Shown in pieces: positions 1 to 12,104 of a stretch of DNA of 64,000 bases (position 1 is the first letter of the stretch; every line of letters starts with the position of its first letter). Source of the DNA: Dallia pectoralis. Its lineage: Eukaryota; Chordata; Actinopteri; Esociformes; Umbridae. The translations under genes and the position numbers were made by a program. The notes beneath the pieces were generated by a model. It did not search any database. It was given only the letters and a program-made list of their open reading frames with translations, and was not told where the DNA came from. The DNA lies in NCBI GenBank assembly GCA_029465975.1, contig CM055740.1, positions 7,301,234-7,365,233 of the forward strand, read 5' to 3'.

Positions 1-51
1 AGAGACTCAAACAGTGGTCACTGAACTGAATGGAAGTCTCCCTACAACCAT

Positions 52-134
52 ACACACACACACACACACACACACAGAGACACACACACACACACACAGA
101 GACACTCACACACACACACACACACACAGAGACA

Positions 135-180
<46 letters not shown>

Positions 181-234
181 CACACACACGCACACACACA
201 CAGAGACACTCACACACACACACACAGAGACACT

Positions 235-327
<93 letters not shown>
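52..327. repeat. (CA)n microsatellite with interspersed GAGACACT
   Basis: Nearly pure CA dinucleotides, with short GAGACACT interruptions in the first two thirds and a clean run of about 90 bases at the right end. It lies in a ppfibp2 intron (TG on the transcript strand). All open frames here are simple-repeat artefacts. Confidence 0.98.
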
Positions 328-330
<3 letters not shown>

Positions 331-1007
331 TGACTCGTCTCCTCTGGGTGAGCACCCTTAAGAGACAGGCTACTAGATAGATCTTGGACATCCAGCCAGC
401 AGCCTTAGAACACGAGTCCACTCACTCCTGTAGAACCCGTACACCCGTGGGTTCTCTGTATCATTAGGTAATGGCCGAGAGAGAGAGAGAGAACTAGTGA
501 GCTGTCAGACTGAGTCAATATCAGGACCATCGCTCGCTCTTTGTCTCTGACCTTTTATCTATTCACGTTGACAAAATTCTCCACTGTTGTTATCACATAC
601 TGCATACTGTCCAAAAAATGTCATGACTCTAGGACCAAATACAGAAAGAGTAAGCATTGTATTTTCTAAGTTACCAATTTTGTCGTTTTCATCAGACAGG
701 GAATTGTTCTGCCCTAATATTCAGTATTATAATGTTAATGTCTCCTCTTTATCACTTTCTCCAATCTAGGTTTGAAGGGAATTTAAAGGGTGTGTGGGGT
801 CCATATTAAAACATCATCCCAGGAATGAGTGACAGGAATATGTACTGAGAACAGTCATACCCAATAGCACCCCCTACCTGTGAGAAAACGAATAGACGAC
901 TACAGGGTTAACAAGCGGAGCGTAGGGCAAGAGACAGAGAACAACAGGAGCGAGAGGAAGAGAGTGAAGAAGACCACGATAAGACGAGGCCGTGGAAGAA
1001 GAGGCAC
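328..1007 (-). other. ppfibp2: ppfibp2 intron after exon H
   Basis: Intron that follows exon H on the minus strand and continues past the left edge. It holds a short (GA)n tract near 479-492. I see no convincing coding segment here; the next liprin exon must lie outside the window. Confidence 0.6.
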
Positions 1008-1100
1008 CTGAGAAGTCCGCCATTTCTCCTCCCAGTACTGCTTCTCTACCTGGGTGTGCTCTACAGTGAGCTTCAGGCTAGAGAAATGGGTCATAAGCGA
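1008..1100 (-). CDS. ppfibp2: ppfibp2 exon H, coiled-coil segment (liprin-beta-1-like)
   Basis: Exon of 93 nt, 31 codons, phase 0 at both ends. On the minus strand it follows an acceptor ending TTACCAG and ends CAG|GTGCCT. The peptide begins SLMTHFSSLKLTVEH and ends EEKWRTSQ. It aligns by eye with the segment beginning SLMAKLSSMKIKV that I recall from long isoforms of the paralogue PPFIBP1, in the equivalent position just after the KLKATK/KLKSTK exon. I do not recall this segment in the main human PPFIBP2 isoform, so it may be a cassette exon kept in fish. It extends the N-terminal coiled coil used for liprin self-association. It is the last exon of the gene seen in this window. Confidence 0.75.
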
Positions 1101-1380
1101 CTGGTAACAGACATGGAGAGAGTACGAGATAGAGAGCTAGAAGAGAGAAAGACACAGGGGGTGCAGTTAGTTGGGAGACAGCAACAGAGATTATCACCGA
1201 AACTAAGAGAAACCAAATAAAATGGATTATGTTTTCTATGAAAACGACAGATGTTAAGCAAGAAAGGCATTACAAAGTGTGAGTTAACTTAACTGTCAAG
1301 GTTGTAAAGAACAAAGCTGACAAAATTACAAGCTATAACAGGGGAATGTATATATGTTTATTTCTCTCTTTTTTTTTTAC

Positions 1381-1473
1381 CTTTGTGGCCTTTAATTTTC
1401 TCTCATACTGTGATTTCTCGCCCTCCAGCTCATCCACTTTACCCTTAAGAAGACGGAGTTCTTGCATTAAGCC
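1381..1473 (-). CDS. ppfibp2: ppfibp2 exon G, coiled-coil segment
   Basis: Exon of 93 nt, 31 codons, phase 0 at both ends; acceptor TTGACAG, donor AAG|GTAAAA. The peptide starts GLMQELRLLKGKVDELEG and ends YERKLKATK. It matches the human PPFIBP2 coiled-coil stretch that starts ELLQELRHLKIKVEELE and ends KLKATK. The heptad pattern of L/V with charged residues is clear. The ORF is too short to be found by length alone; I located it from the splice sites and the liprin match. Confidence 0.9.
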
Positions 1474-2409
1474 CTGTCAATAAAACAGAAACAATGTACA
1501 ATTTAAACATCTAATTTTTATGTGTTATCCCCAGCCCAAAAACTCCATGCACTTCATTCCGCCTTCCACACTAGAAAGACAACTCCTTCCAAGTCCGAAA
1601 GCCAGAATACTGCTAGAATACAAACACTGTTTCTCAGTTAACAAATAAACGCGTAAAACCAAGAATTCAAAGGGTAAGTTTTCAAATGTGGACACAACAG
1701 CCAGAGTACAGTGCAGTTAAGACATGAAAAACCACTACATCCCAGGAACCACAGCAGGTGAATATGTTTACATGTGATCCATGAGTCAGTTTACAATAGC
1801 CCTTTAAACATCAGCAGTTGTCACCGAGTGCTACTACAGATCGACCGCCTAAAACCCCAAAAGCAAGCAATAAGGTGATGACTCAGGCTTCTCAGAATGG
1901 ACTAATGTTTATGTCCATAAACTGTCAGTTGTTTGCCAATTAATTTTTTTTTAAAGGTGTGTAACGGCTTAATATTTCAATAAACTGGCAAACACCATAT
2001 CGAGTTTCTTAACCGTTTTCCCAAAATGTAAATACTTTAACATCGAGTACGCAAAGATCGTTTTCAAGTATCTTGCGTTCGCTGACTGCGGGTGAAGAAG
2101 CGCAAGCCATCAACCAACACCGGTGTTTGGAGACATTGACCTTTGAACCATGGTTGCATTAACAAGATGGACCACTGTCATGCAAACAACACACACTAAC
2201 ACACACCCGTTAGAATGAGTAACCCAGGTGGAGACAAGACCCATAAATGGAGGCCAAACCACCGGCATCCCACACTGTAGAACTAGAGCCCGGGGGCACT
2301 CTGAGGAGAAGCGGTTAATGTTAGTGACCGTCAGGGACTTCAGAAGGTTCTGAAACATGGTGGTTAGCGGATATCGGGGGGAAAAATGCTTCCATGTGGA
2401 GCTGCCTAC

Positions 2410-2649
2410 ATTCTGTCCACCACAGCAACAGCAAACCTCCTCCACGACCACGCCGGCGGACCCACTTTCCCAGGGGGCCTCACGGGGCCCACTTTCCCAG
2501 GGGGCCTCACGGGGCCCACCCTCCCAGGGGGCCTCCTGAGGGTCCTCCCCAGGACCCTCCAAAGCCCGTTTTTCCATGATGCGGGTTTGGATCTCCTCCT
2601 GAAACCTACACATCTGCTCCTGGAGCTCGCTTATCAGATTTACCACACA
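2410..2649 (-). CDS. ppfibp2: ppfibp2 exon F, probable, with a 9-residue tandem repeat
   Basis: A strong acceptor (long pyrimidine tract, CACATAG) at 2650-2652 opens a phase-0 frame starting CVVNLISELQEQMCRFQEEI. This looks like coiled coil and sits in phase between exons E and G. The frame then enters a proline/tryptophan/glutamate-rich 9-residue tandem repeat (GPREAPWES twice, plus a degenerate copy) and a cysteine-rich stretch. The 3' end is uncertain. A donor AAT|GTAGGC gives 2410 (80 codons); GAG|GTTTGC gives 2437 (71 codons); both keep phase 0. I do not recall this exon in the main human isoform, so it may be a lineage-specific or alternatively used exon. Splice sites and coiled-coil pattern are seen; membership in the mature mRNA is inferred. 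Confidence 0.6.
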
Positions 2650-5533
2650 CTATGTGAGAGGGAAAAGAAAATACAGAACAGAAAGAGGATAAAACAGTGA
2701 TATGCGATGTTTTTAGTTTTATGTAACACATGCGTGGTGGAAGTGAGAGAATGCCAATCTATAATGCCAATCGGTGATGGTTTAACTGTCCCACCACTAC
2801 CGTACACCATACAGCAGGTGTGCATTTGTGATGTCCAAATCGCGGACACGCTGACAGAAATGCCTGGCCTGCGAACAGAGGGAGTTTCCTATGCAAGTCC
2901 CAGTTGACGCTACGCTTATAGTAGTGCTAAAGATAAGACCCACTCGTCCCTCCACTATATATAGCTGTCCACTCTGAGCTTGTGGACGCGACGTCTCCAC
3001 AGGGAAAGTGTTTGCACTCGTGGAATGTCCCTAATACATTAACGCCGTTTCCTCCCGACCGCGTGGATCACGGCAGCTGGAACTACCAGGGAAAACGTTG
3101 TGCGTACTGGTTTCACGTTACCACGACGCCCATTTTACATTCCTGTCTTAAGACTGCTAGGTAGGACGACCACACGACACAAGCAAAAAAACATTTGACC
3201 TCCATACAGTAGCATCCGCATCGTCAAATGGAAAAATGGGAGAACAAGTAAAGTTCATGTGTAAGTTAGAGAAATGCATGGTTACATTTAATGAATCACA
3301 CGATTAGAGGTGATGTGTGGGGGAGTGGGCTGAGGGATATTGCAAGAAGATTTGAAGAGGCAGGTTCCACCATTTGGGGTGACTGGATGAGCTTTAACTG
3401 GGCGAGAGGGGCGATGACCAGGACACAAGATGTGGCAAAACAAAATGCTCGGTTAGGAATGTAAGGTGTTACCTCACGGCCAAACACAACTCCACGGTCA
3501 AACACAACTTCATGGTCAAACACAACTCCACGGTCAAACACAACTCCACGGTCAAACACAAACACAACTCCACGGTCAAACACAACTTCATGGTCAAACA
3601 CAACTCCACGGTCAAACACAACTCCACGGTCAAACACAAACACAACTGCACGGTCAAACACAACTTCATGGTCAAACACAACTCCACGGTCAAACACAAG
3701 TTCATGGTCAAACACAACTCCACGGTCAAACACAACTCCATGGTCAAACACAAACACAACTCCACGGTCAAACACAACTACACGGTCAAACATAACTACA
3801 CGGTCAAACACAACTCCAGGGTCCAACACAACCGCACGGTCAAACAAACAAAAAAATCCACGGTCAAACACAACTCCACGGCCAAACACAACTCTACGGT
3901 CAAACACAACTCCACAGTCAAACACAACTTCACGGTCAAACACAACTCCATCGTCAAACACAAACACAACTTCACGGTCAAACACAACTACACGGTCAAA
4001 CATAACTACACGGTCAAACACTGAGCGGAGGAGAGTCTGGGGTTCTATTGTAGAGTCCTTAGAACGGGGAGTTTGATGAGGTAGCTTTCTGGATTTCAGT
4101 TGACAGTGGTCTGCCCCTTCCCCAGAGAGACTATGCAACATCTAACCTGAGGTGCACTCCAGCATGTATATGGGTGGTGCCTGGCTAGCTTCAAATAGAG
4201 GAAATAACATCAGCAATATAATAGTTTTCATTGCAGGGTCTGGAACCGGTTTAAGGAACAGAACAAAAAAAATATAAAGATATAAAAATATCTAGGAACA
4301 GAAACTAATCTGGAACAAACTGAACAATTATTATGTGAAACATGGGAACGTGCTAAGCTGTATTTTTTGCCTTCCGAGAATGTTTTCCCAGTCACATAAA
4401 TAAATGCAACAGAGCACCTACGCAAAACACTCTATAAGTCCTCTTCTGTAGTAAGTTCTTCTATATTGTCCACAACTGTATACCTATCTAGCCATTCTGT
4501 AACAAGTATAGATGCCAAGGGTCGTAAAAAGAATATCTGTCGTATAATAACTCGCAGCACCTCAAGCCAAGCCGTCTTCTCATCGACCTGTCTCCCTCCC
4601 CCACCCTCAGAACAAAGAGAACCCAGAACCTTATTACACAGACGTCTATCAAGCATGAATATAAGTAGAGGTCTGACCAAACTAGTAACTAGCCTAGCCT
4701 AGTATAATTTTATAGCATGCTGCTTTGATTGAAGTACATTAATGAACTAAACAACATAGACCTCTAATAAAACAAAAAAGAGAGTTTATTGCCAGGGGAT
4801 GTGACAGACCCACAGAGGGACTTCTGTGAGGAGATCTTTCCAGCCCGTCTGCGGGACCATCTGTCTGTCTGGGGGACCGTTTGATCTCGTCAGGGTGTCC
4901 CATTCCTGAGACCTTCTGTTCCTTTTTAACATACATATAAAGGTCTTAAGCTAAAGAACGTGCGCCAACCTGTGTTGAACTTATATGGCTTTTACAATGG
5001 TCGTTCAACACTTGCGTAGGCTCCTCCCCCATCCGTGTGACTCTACAAAAAAAACTGAACGTAAGGCTTCGCCTGCTTTGTCACGCTCAAAGCGGCTGTC
5101 TCCACATCACCTCCTTCAAGTCCATGTTTCCCGAACTATCTGACAGCTCTGGGTAGGCCCGATGACACGCCAGAGCCTGGGTCCCATCAAACACACATTC
5201 CTCTGATCACATGCCACGCGCGGTCTGCGACGCCGAAGCGTCAGAGGGCATAACAGGTGGATCACGGCGACAGACCCGGTGAGAACAGAACCAACACTTA
5301 AGGGTCAGGGGGGGGGTAAGCGTTGAGACAGTGCTGACGGGATGTTGTTTTTACAATCCGCATTCCAGTCTTGTCCGAACAAAGACGTCGCGCCGTCTCT
5401 CACTCGACAGGACTTTGTGGGATTCTTGCTAACAGCTGTGGAGAAATGCAGTGACGCCATACAAGTGGGGAAACCGGTTCTCCTTTTAACGGTAAACCGG
5501 CCCGGTGTCCCGGTCCGTGCAATGGTTCTGTAC
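2650..5533 (-). other. ppfibp2: ppfibp2 intron E-F
   Basis: Intron between exons E and F. Apart from the 18-bp minisatellite at 3475-4020 I see unremarkable unique-looking sequence and no supportable coding segment. Confidence 0.6.
3475..4020. repeat. 18-bp minisatellite (core ACGGTCAAACACAACTCC)
   Basis: About 30 copies of an 18-bp unit, with variants in the ACGG/ATGG and CTCC/TTCA positions and occasional 6-bp insertions (extra AAACAC). The unit is a multiple of three, so long frames stay open on both strands (for example FDRGVV-type repeats on the minus strand). These are not genes. It lies in a ppfibp2 intron. Confidence 0.97.
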
Positions 5534-5674
5534 CTCAGCTTTGTTCTGCTGCTCCTCTCTGCATTCCCTGTGGTTCTGTTCCTCCTCCATGCCGACCACT
5601 TTGAGTTTCAGGTAGGAAACCTCATCCATCAGATCTAGTTTCTGGGTCTGCAACGACGTCCGGCTCAACAGCTC
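5534..5674 (-). CDS. ppfibp2: ppfibp2 exon E, coiled-coil segment
   Basis: Exon of 141 nt, 47 codons, phase 0 at both ends; acceptor GTGGTGCAG, donor GAG|GTACAG. The peptide starts ELLSRTSLQTQKLDLMDEV and ends EEQQNKAE. It is nearly identical to liprin-beta sequence (human: ELLSRTSLETQKLDLM). The following VVGMEEEQ and the KAE ending favour PPFIBP2 over PPFIBP1. It is part of the long N-terminal coiled coil. Confidence 0.95.
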
Positions 5675-7221
5675 CTGCACCACACACAGTCACAGAGACA
5701 CACACACGTTAACACTCCGCATACAGCCGCAGACACACACCTACAACCGCAAGGAGACACAAGTTAACACACCGCTACACACACACACACACACACACGT
5801 ACAGCCGCAGACACACACATATAACCGTAGGGAAATGCACGTTGACGCTCCGTTAAACCCACATGACCGGCGTATTGTATCGCAGTGGTCGGCACTAGCA
5901 GAATACAGTACTTCGCCAGTGTGCTGCTCCATTGGACACAAAGTTCGCCGAACCAACAGCCTGGAAGCCTGGAACTCTGCACTGCTAAATATACACAACG
6001 CGCCCTGCCTCTATTCTTACTTCCTCTGTCTGGCTTGACATGTGAGAGGTGGGTGGGGGGGTATGAAAAAGTTTAAGCGTGCGAGAGAGAGAGATAGAAA
6101 GATAGAGATATATATATAGAGAGAGAGAGTTAGAGAAAGGAAAGAGACGGAGAGAACAAAATTAAAGTCTGTAAAATGGTCAAAAGTTATGTTGGACATA
6201 CTGTAGTCGCACTGGAGAGAAGTGCATGTGTGTGTGTGTGTGTGTGGGTGTGTGAGGAGCAGGTGGGTGTGTGAGCTGTGACAGATACACTAAATACACT
6301 TCCCTTATGCCCTTTGGATTTCCTGTTCCTGTTTCAGAGAAAGGTCATACTCACGAAACAACAGACAAGCGTTCACTACTCTTCAGCGTCCAAATAACGT
6401 CGATCATTCCCTTGAATTAGGTGCCCCTTACAGCTAAAAGCGGGTTAAAAAAACACCCAAACCAGATCAACAATTAATGGATAAATCGCTCTTCAGAAAG
6501 AGCCCGAGTTCATTACGAGCCACTAGGTGGCGTCCCAGGAAAATGGAGCGACTGCACAGCACTAGACAGACACATTATTGGAATGTAAACCCCATGATTA
6601 CTAACAGCTCAGGGGAAATACACTGAAAACCAAATGTGTAAGATTACTTATGGCACCCTGTGACATCTGAAACCCACAGCCCAGATGACACGGCGCCGCA
6701 TCAGACATGCATTCAGAAGCAATTTGAAGGTCTTCTCTACAAAAGCCCATCGACTGATACTGTCTGATACTGTCGCCGGCTAACTGAGTCCGTTGAAATC
6801 TTTCCTTTGAACTAATTAACATGTGAATCACGCGCGGGCTTATCAGCCCCTCCTATTGGCTATCTCTATCTCTACAGGCTGCGACAGACTGATGTCCAAC
6901 TATCTGTTTATCTATGTTTGAATGGACAGTGAGCCACACAACAGCCCCTCAGGCTTTGAGAGAAGTTAGGCCGTTTGCCTTCAACCATTCTCCGTCTGAA
7001 ACGGGAGCTTTGACTTTGGTCAGAGCCAGAGACGTTTCAGAGTGTCAGAACACAGCAGGTTTAGCGGTCCGGTTAGTGCTGGAAGACGGAGACGTGCAGG
7101 GAGTAGGTGAAACCACGCAGATGGAAGGACAGTCCTAATTAGTGGTGAAACTACATGTGACAATTAAACAAACAGCAAAACGCATTGGTGCTCTCTGCAG
7201 ACACAGAGAGGTGTGTGCACA

Positions 7222-7262
<41 letters not shown>

Positions 7263-8795
7263 CACGGGAAAATGAATACATTTCAGGTGATGGAGAGAGA
7301 GTGTGATGAAGAGGGAGAGAGAGGAAGAATAAAAGAGGGCGAGAGACACTGATACTGTTTGACAAGCACCCGCTCGCGGCGTGCAGTTCCCGTTGAGTGG
7401 TCGGCTGATAGGTCGAGTGGGGAAATGTTTTACGCAACACATGAATCCGCGATCACGATACGCGTTCCTTACGAAAACAGGTCCGTCTCCATTTGGGTTA
7501 AGGAGCAAAACATTGACCTTGTCTTATCACACACCTCGCACGCTGTTTGGTCGGACCTCTCAGAAAGGAACCACGTGAAGATAGACAATGTGTGGTTGTC
7601 AATGCAGGTTAAACACACCTGTTCTGCTGATATACACCACCGAAGCCCAAACAAGCTCTGGTCAGATAAGCCTCCCAGCAGCCTCTGGAACCACAATAAG
7701 CAGTCCTATTCTGCATGACTATGCTAAAGGGTCGTTGAAATGTCATTTACATTTTTTATTGTCACAGTAGCTCAGGATAATAATAAAATAATAAGAAAAA
7801 ATTATGAATTAGAATGTACATAACGGACATTTTGAATTTCTCCACAAGTGGCTGTGTTATAAACATGATTAAGAATCGATTGCATTTGTTGCGAAACATT
7901 TTTCGGTCTGAACACTCTACAAATGCTCATAGACTACCGTTCAAATGATTGGGTCACTTTGAAATGGCCCTTGTCCAAGTTGCTTAGGTCTTTAGTCCTG
8001 CCCATTTACACTCCATCCAACACGTTCCCTACAGGAACTGACCTTGACTACAGGTCTTGAATCCCATACTGTTTATGTTCATACCTTTTTAGTTTACAGG
8101 TCCGCAAAATGCTTTTCCTTAGGCCTTTTCTGATTGGTCGACCGAGGCAATCAACTAATAGTGCTTTCTTTGTGCTGGAATTGAGGCAGAGACAACCCCC
8201 GTACCCTTCTGACAAAGCCTGTTTGGCAGACTGTGTGAGGTCATACAGTGGCATGTAAAATGTTATTTGCCTCAAAAAGAACATTTTGAGAATAAATGGG
8301 TCCCCATGTTTATATGAATTCAATCTTCAGGAAGATGTACGATTATGTCCTGTCATCGTATAAATCGCAATACAGTAAAATCTCTTAAAATACGCCGGTA
8401 GGAAATCATAACACTTGTAACATAATTTCAAAACTCGTACAAGGTTTACACTTATCTGCTTATACCAGGCTGTGGAGTCCGTCAAGGAAGTGAACTTTGA
8501 ACTCATGCGGGTTTTTTCCCATACATTCAACACTGCCTGAATTTGTGCAATAGAGGTGAGTCACTCACAGACAGGAAGCGACAGTATTTTATGTTAGTGT
8601 GAAGTTATGAATGAAACCGCACCTTAAACGCTACAAACTAGTCTACTCAATTCATCCGGGTCTCAAACTCGACTACACTGACGAGGGGAAAACAAGTTCC
8701 AGCCCGCAACGTCCAGTTAGTACAGCGTAGCCCTCCAAGCGGAAAAGGCCGGAAGGCGCCAAAACCACTGGTGTGAGTGTCTCCCTCTCTCTTAC
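5675..8795 (-). other. ppfibp2: ppfibp2 intron D-E
   Basis: Intron with short (CA/GT)n tracts near 5775-5800, 6224-6250 and 7219-7262, a (GA/TA) tract near 6085-6130, a DNA-transposon-like fragment near 7925-7985 and a CTCF-like motif at 6520-6533. I see no supportable exon. Confidence 0.55.
7925..7985. mobile_element. DNA-transposon fragment (teleost-wide repeat)
   Basis: The stretch reading ACTACCGTTCAAATGATTGG followed by GTCACTTTGAAATGGCCC resembles the terminal region of a very common fish and vertebrate DNA-transposon repeat (consensus recalled as CTACCGTTCAAAAGTTTGGG then GTCACTTAGAAATGTCC). Only a short degenerate fragment is present. The family is assigned from memory. Confidence 0.45.
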
Positions 8796-8909
8796 CTGCT
8801 GTAGCATTCCCTCGGTGGAGTTGAGTTTGTGGTGGTGCTCTTCGAGAGAGCTCTCCAGGTCTCGGATCTTCTCTCCCTGGGCCTCTACCTGGTCTGTCAG
8901 CACACTCAC
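8796..8909 (-). CDS. ppfibp2: ppfibp2 exon D, most conserved coiled-coil exon
   Basis: Exon of 114 nt, 38 codons, phase 0 at both ends; acceptor TGCTTTAG, donor CAG|GTAAGA. The peptide starts VSVLTDQVEAQGEKIRDLE, the most strongly conserved liprin-beta signature, and ends STEGMLQQ. The match is essentially exact over the first 19 residues with both human liprin-beta proteins. It anchors the gene identification and the reading frame of its neighbours. Confidence 0.97.
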
Positions 8910-9980
8910 CTAAAGCAAACACACCCCGGGAAACGCTCACTCAGGTTGTGCAACACTTCCTGAGTCCACCGGACTGGAGCTGCCAGTATGCTAATCAGAC
9001 TAGATCCTCTGACAACACACGGGTAGTTTTACTCCATTCCTTTAACCGGAGTTGAACGTGTCAACGTCCACTGTGAAATATAGCAGGAAAAAAAACGAAA
9101 CTGTACACTGCGCTGAGATGAATCAACTGAGTAAACGTTGCCTCTTTCTTTGCCTTTGGTGGATGTCAGCAGCAACTCGGGCAAGTCCGACAAGGAACAG
9201 GTAAAAGGGAAAACAACAAAGCCAAAGCACCTTGGGGGAGGTAACAGTCATTTGTTTTATGAACCGAGCCAGGCCAATCGGCCAATCAGAAACAGTTCTC
9301 TCTAGGGGTTTGAAGAATGTGCTGGCGTTTGCAAAAGAAAGGCAACTTTGGCACAAGGCTGTGATAAAGCTAGAAATGAGCCAGTTATGAATTTTTAATA
9401 TACACTGTGTAGCCCAGATTATAGATTTGTAAGCTGCCAATTATACAGATAAAAACAAATCCGGGAACCAAATACCTTGAGCCTGGTGTTTACAATACAA
9501 GCATGGATTAGGTCAGTTCAGACACGTTTGTTTGGGGAAAACAAGAAGAGCACTGAGGCCATGCTGTACACAATGTCAGAGCTCTTGTGATAAATACAAC
9601 AGCCTCCAGAACCCCACTTCTCCCACAGTGTCACATCACTGCGATATAGCGAGGTCTCTGTCTCAGTTTTACCAGTGAGGCTGTGTAGGGGGACCTGGGC
9701 CTGTGCACCAGAGGTGTCATGTGTCTTTGTCCTCTTAATGCAGTTAAACCTCACCTGGCGTGAACCCAGTGACCACGCCCTGTCCTGGGGGGGCTTTTCG
9801 CAATATCACAAGTTCTCTCACCTTTTTCTGAGTCACACAACTTCCTGATCTCTGTCTCTCCTTTTCTCTGCCCCTCTCTCTCTCTCTCTCTGTCAGTCTG
9901 CACCCCACTTCACTGTTTAACAGTTGAACTCTAATCCCTTAGGGTGACAGTGGACGATAGAGATGACAGGAGGTTCTTAC
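8910..9980 (-). other. ppfibp2: ppfibp2 intron C-D
   Basis: Intron of about 1.1 kb. It contains a short (CT)n near 9873-9893 and a G run near 9786-9793. I see no coding segment. Confidence 0.6.
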
Positions 9981-10067
9981 CTGCAGCACCAGAGACTCTT
10001 TATCCCCCTCTAAGCGTAACAGCCGCTCCTGATAGCTCTCATTGTTCACTGGTGAGAGGATGTTAAC
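9981..10067 (-). CDS. ppfibp2: ppfibp2 exon C, start of coiled coil, shared by both start exons
   Basis: Exon of 87 nt, 29 codons, phase 0 at both ends; acceptor TGTTGCAG, donor CAG|GTAAGA. The peptide starts VNILSPVNNESYQERLLRLE and ends DKESLVLQ. It corresponds to the human segment NETYQERLARLEGDKESLIL, which directly precedes VSVLTDQVEAQ. Both the canonical upstream exon B and the alternative first exon at 14,294-14,341 end in phase 0 and can splice to it. Confidence 0.95.
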
Positions 10068-10113
10068 CTGCAACAATACACACACAAAGAGAGAAAAGAG
10101 GAGTCAAAGACCG

Positions 10114-10885
10114 TGGGGAGAGACGAAGAGGAGAGAGGTGAGGAGAATGGGAGGAGATCAGAGGAGAAGGGGAGGAGAATGGGAGCAATGGAAAAGAGGG
10201 CATGTGAGAAGGGAAGAAAGTGAGGAGGTGAGGTGAGGAGGGAAGAAGGTGAGGAGGTGAGGGGAGAAGGTGAGGAGGTGAGGAGGGAAGAAGGTGAGGG
10301 GAGAAGGTGAGGTGAGGAGGGAAGACAGTGAGGAGGTGAGGGGAGAAGGTGAGGTGAGGAGGTGAGGAGGGAAGAAGGTGAGGAGGTGAGGGGTGGAGGT
10401 GAGGAGGGAACAAGGTGAGGAGGGAAGAAGGTGAGGAGGGAAGAAGGTGAGGAGGTGAGGGGAGAAGGGGAGGAGGTGAGCAGGTGAGGAGGGAAGAAGG
10501 TGAGGAGGTGAGGGGAGAAGGTGAGGAGGTGAGGTGAGGAGGGAAGAAAGTGAGGAGGTGAGGGGAGAAGGTGAGGAGGTGAGGAGGGAAGAAGGTGAGG
10601 AGGTGAGGTGAGCAGGTGAGGAGGGAAGAAGGTGAGGAGGTGAGGGGAGAAGGTGAGGAGGTGAGGTGAGGAGGGAAGAAAGTGAGGAGGTGAGGGGAGA
10701 AGGTGAGGTGGTGAGGAGGGAAGAAGGTGAGGAGGTGAGGAGGGAAGAAGGTGAGGAGGTGAGGGGAGAAGGGGAGGAGGTGAGATGAGGAGGGAAGGTG
10801 AGGAGGGGAGGGAAGAAGGTGAGGACGTGAGGAGATGAGGAGGGAAGAAGGTGAGGACGTGTGGAGAGGAGGTGAGGAGTACATC
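10114..10885. repeat. Homopurine minisatellite (GAGGTGAGG/GGAAGAAGG family)
   Basis: About 770 bp of almost pure purine on the plus strand, built from shuffled modules such as GTGAGGAGGGAAGAAG and GTGAGGGGAGAAG. The pre-mRNA strand is therefore pyrimidine-rich. It begins about 50 bp upstream of the exon C acceptor. Long serine/proline/leucine frames on the minus strand (up to about 280 codons) are repeat artefacts. Confidence 0.97.
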
Positions 10886-11967
10886 TGTCACTGGACAGCT
10901 CTATCAACTCACTCTTAACCAAAGAATAGTTCACCAGCACCAACCCCAGAAAGTAGAAGAAAATATGTATTGTGTAATGCTAAATCTTCCTTTGGCCCGA
11001 CCACGACTACGAGAGATCATTTCTGGATCTTTCCTCCAGGCTTCATTTTGTGTCAGATGTAGTGCTACAGGCTATGGGCAAAGGCCATGACGACCGTCTG
11101 CTGGAGGACTGTCCCTTTTCCGGATAATATAAGTCAGCTGGTTCGAGCAGTAGACCAAAGTTAAAGATCTCAACTGTCAGGATCGTTCGTATGGGATAGG
11201 TCTGACCACGTGAACAGGTTTGCTTCATCTGTCACACACCGGTGAACACAGGACCAAAACAACGTTCTTAGTTCGAAACTAATCCCCATTTGCCACGATT
11301 TGAAATCGGAACAGCTTCATTCACAATTCACATTCAATGTGACGTGTGACCAGTAGGGTTCACTAGACATGACGTAAACACAAAACGGTCCCCGGCATCT
11401 GGACACCGGGACGTAATAGTGTTCTCACACGCTTGCGTTAAGCGACACCTGATTTATGTTCTGTGAAACCTGTGACCCGTAAGACAGGTGGGATCACCCG
11501 TGAAGGAGAGGCCTCTGGAACATACCACAACGCCCGTACTCAGCCTGTCCTACTCCTCTGGAAATGTGTTCACATCGTGGTCTGGATTTAAATCTCTTCA
11601 TGTAATCGTGTTATCGTTAACATGCTGTTCGTGTTGGTCACAGCGGGTCCACAGAGTGGCACACTTGTACCAGTCATCGGGGCTGAGAGCTAGGCGGGGT
11701 TTTGCGCGAGTTTTCTCACATTATGGCTTCTGATAATCCTGTGTTAAATGGCGCTGTCCTTTCCAGGGGCCCCTTGACCCGGCTCCAACTGACAACAAAC
11801 ACATACAGAGCGTTATCGTTAAGTTAATCAGGAAGGGCACACTACTCAGAAAGCACTTTCACCACTGACCTCCTAAGGGCAAACACATGTCCATACCCAC
11901 TCACTCACACAGGGTTGACTTCTCAGAGACGCAAATGTATCTTGTCCTGCCCCTTTATGTGCTAGTG

Positions 11968-12104
11968 GCTGTAGACAGGGCAGGTTATCTACACCTGGTA
12001 TACTGGACACACCTCCACATGACCATAGATTGGCCGTAGAGAGGTCAGGTCATCTACACCTGGCATTATGGACACAACTCCACATGACCATAGATTGGCT
12101 GTAG
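11968..12104. repeat. Two-copy tandem duplication, about 68 bp
   Basis: Two adjacent copies sharing TCTACACCTGG, TGGACACA and CTCCACATGACCATAGATTG, diverged by a few substitutions. Intronic, no coding potential seen. Confidence 0.85.

Noticed and set aside
3296..4141. 281-codon minus-strand frame of FDRGVVFD units
   Set aside because: 18-bp minisatellite artefact.
10046..10943. Three overlapping Ser/Pro/Leu-rich frames of 261-281 codons
   Set aside because: All three minus-strand frames are open in the homopurine repeat; not coding.
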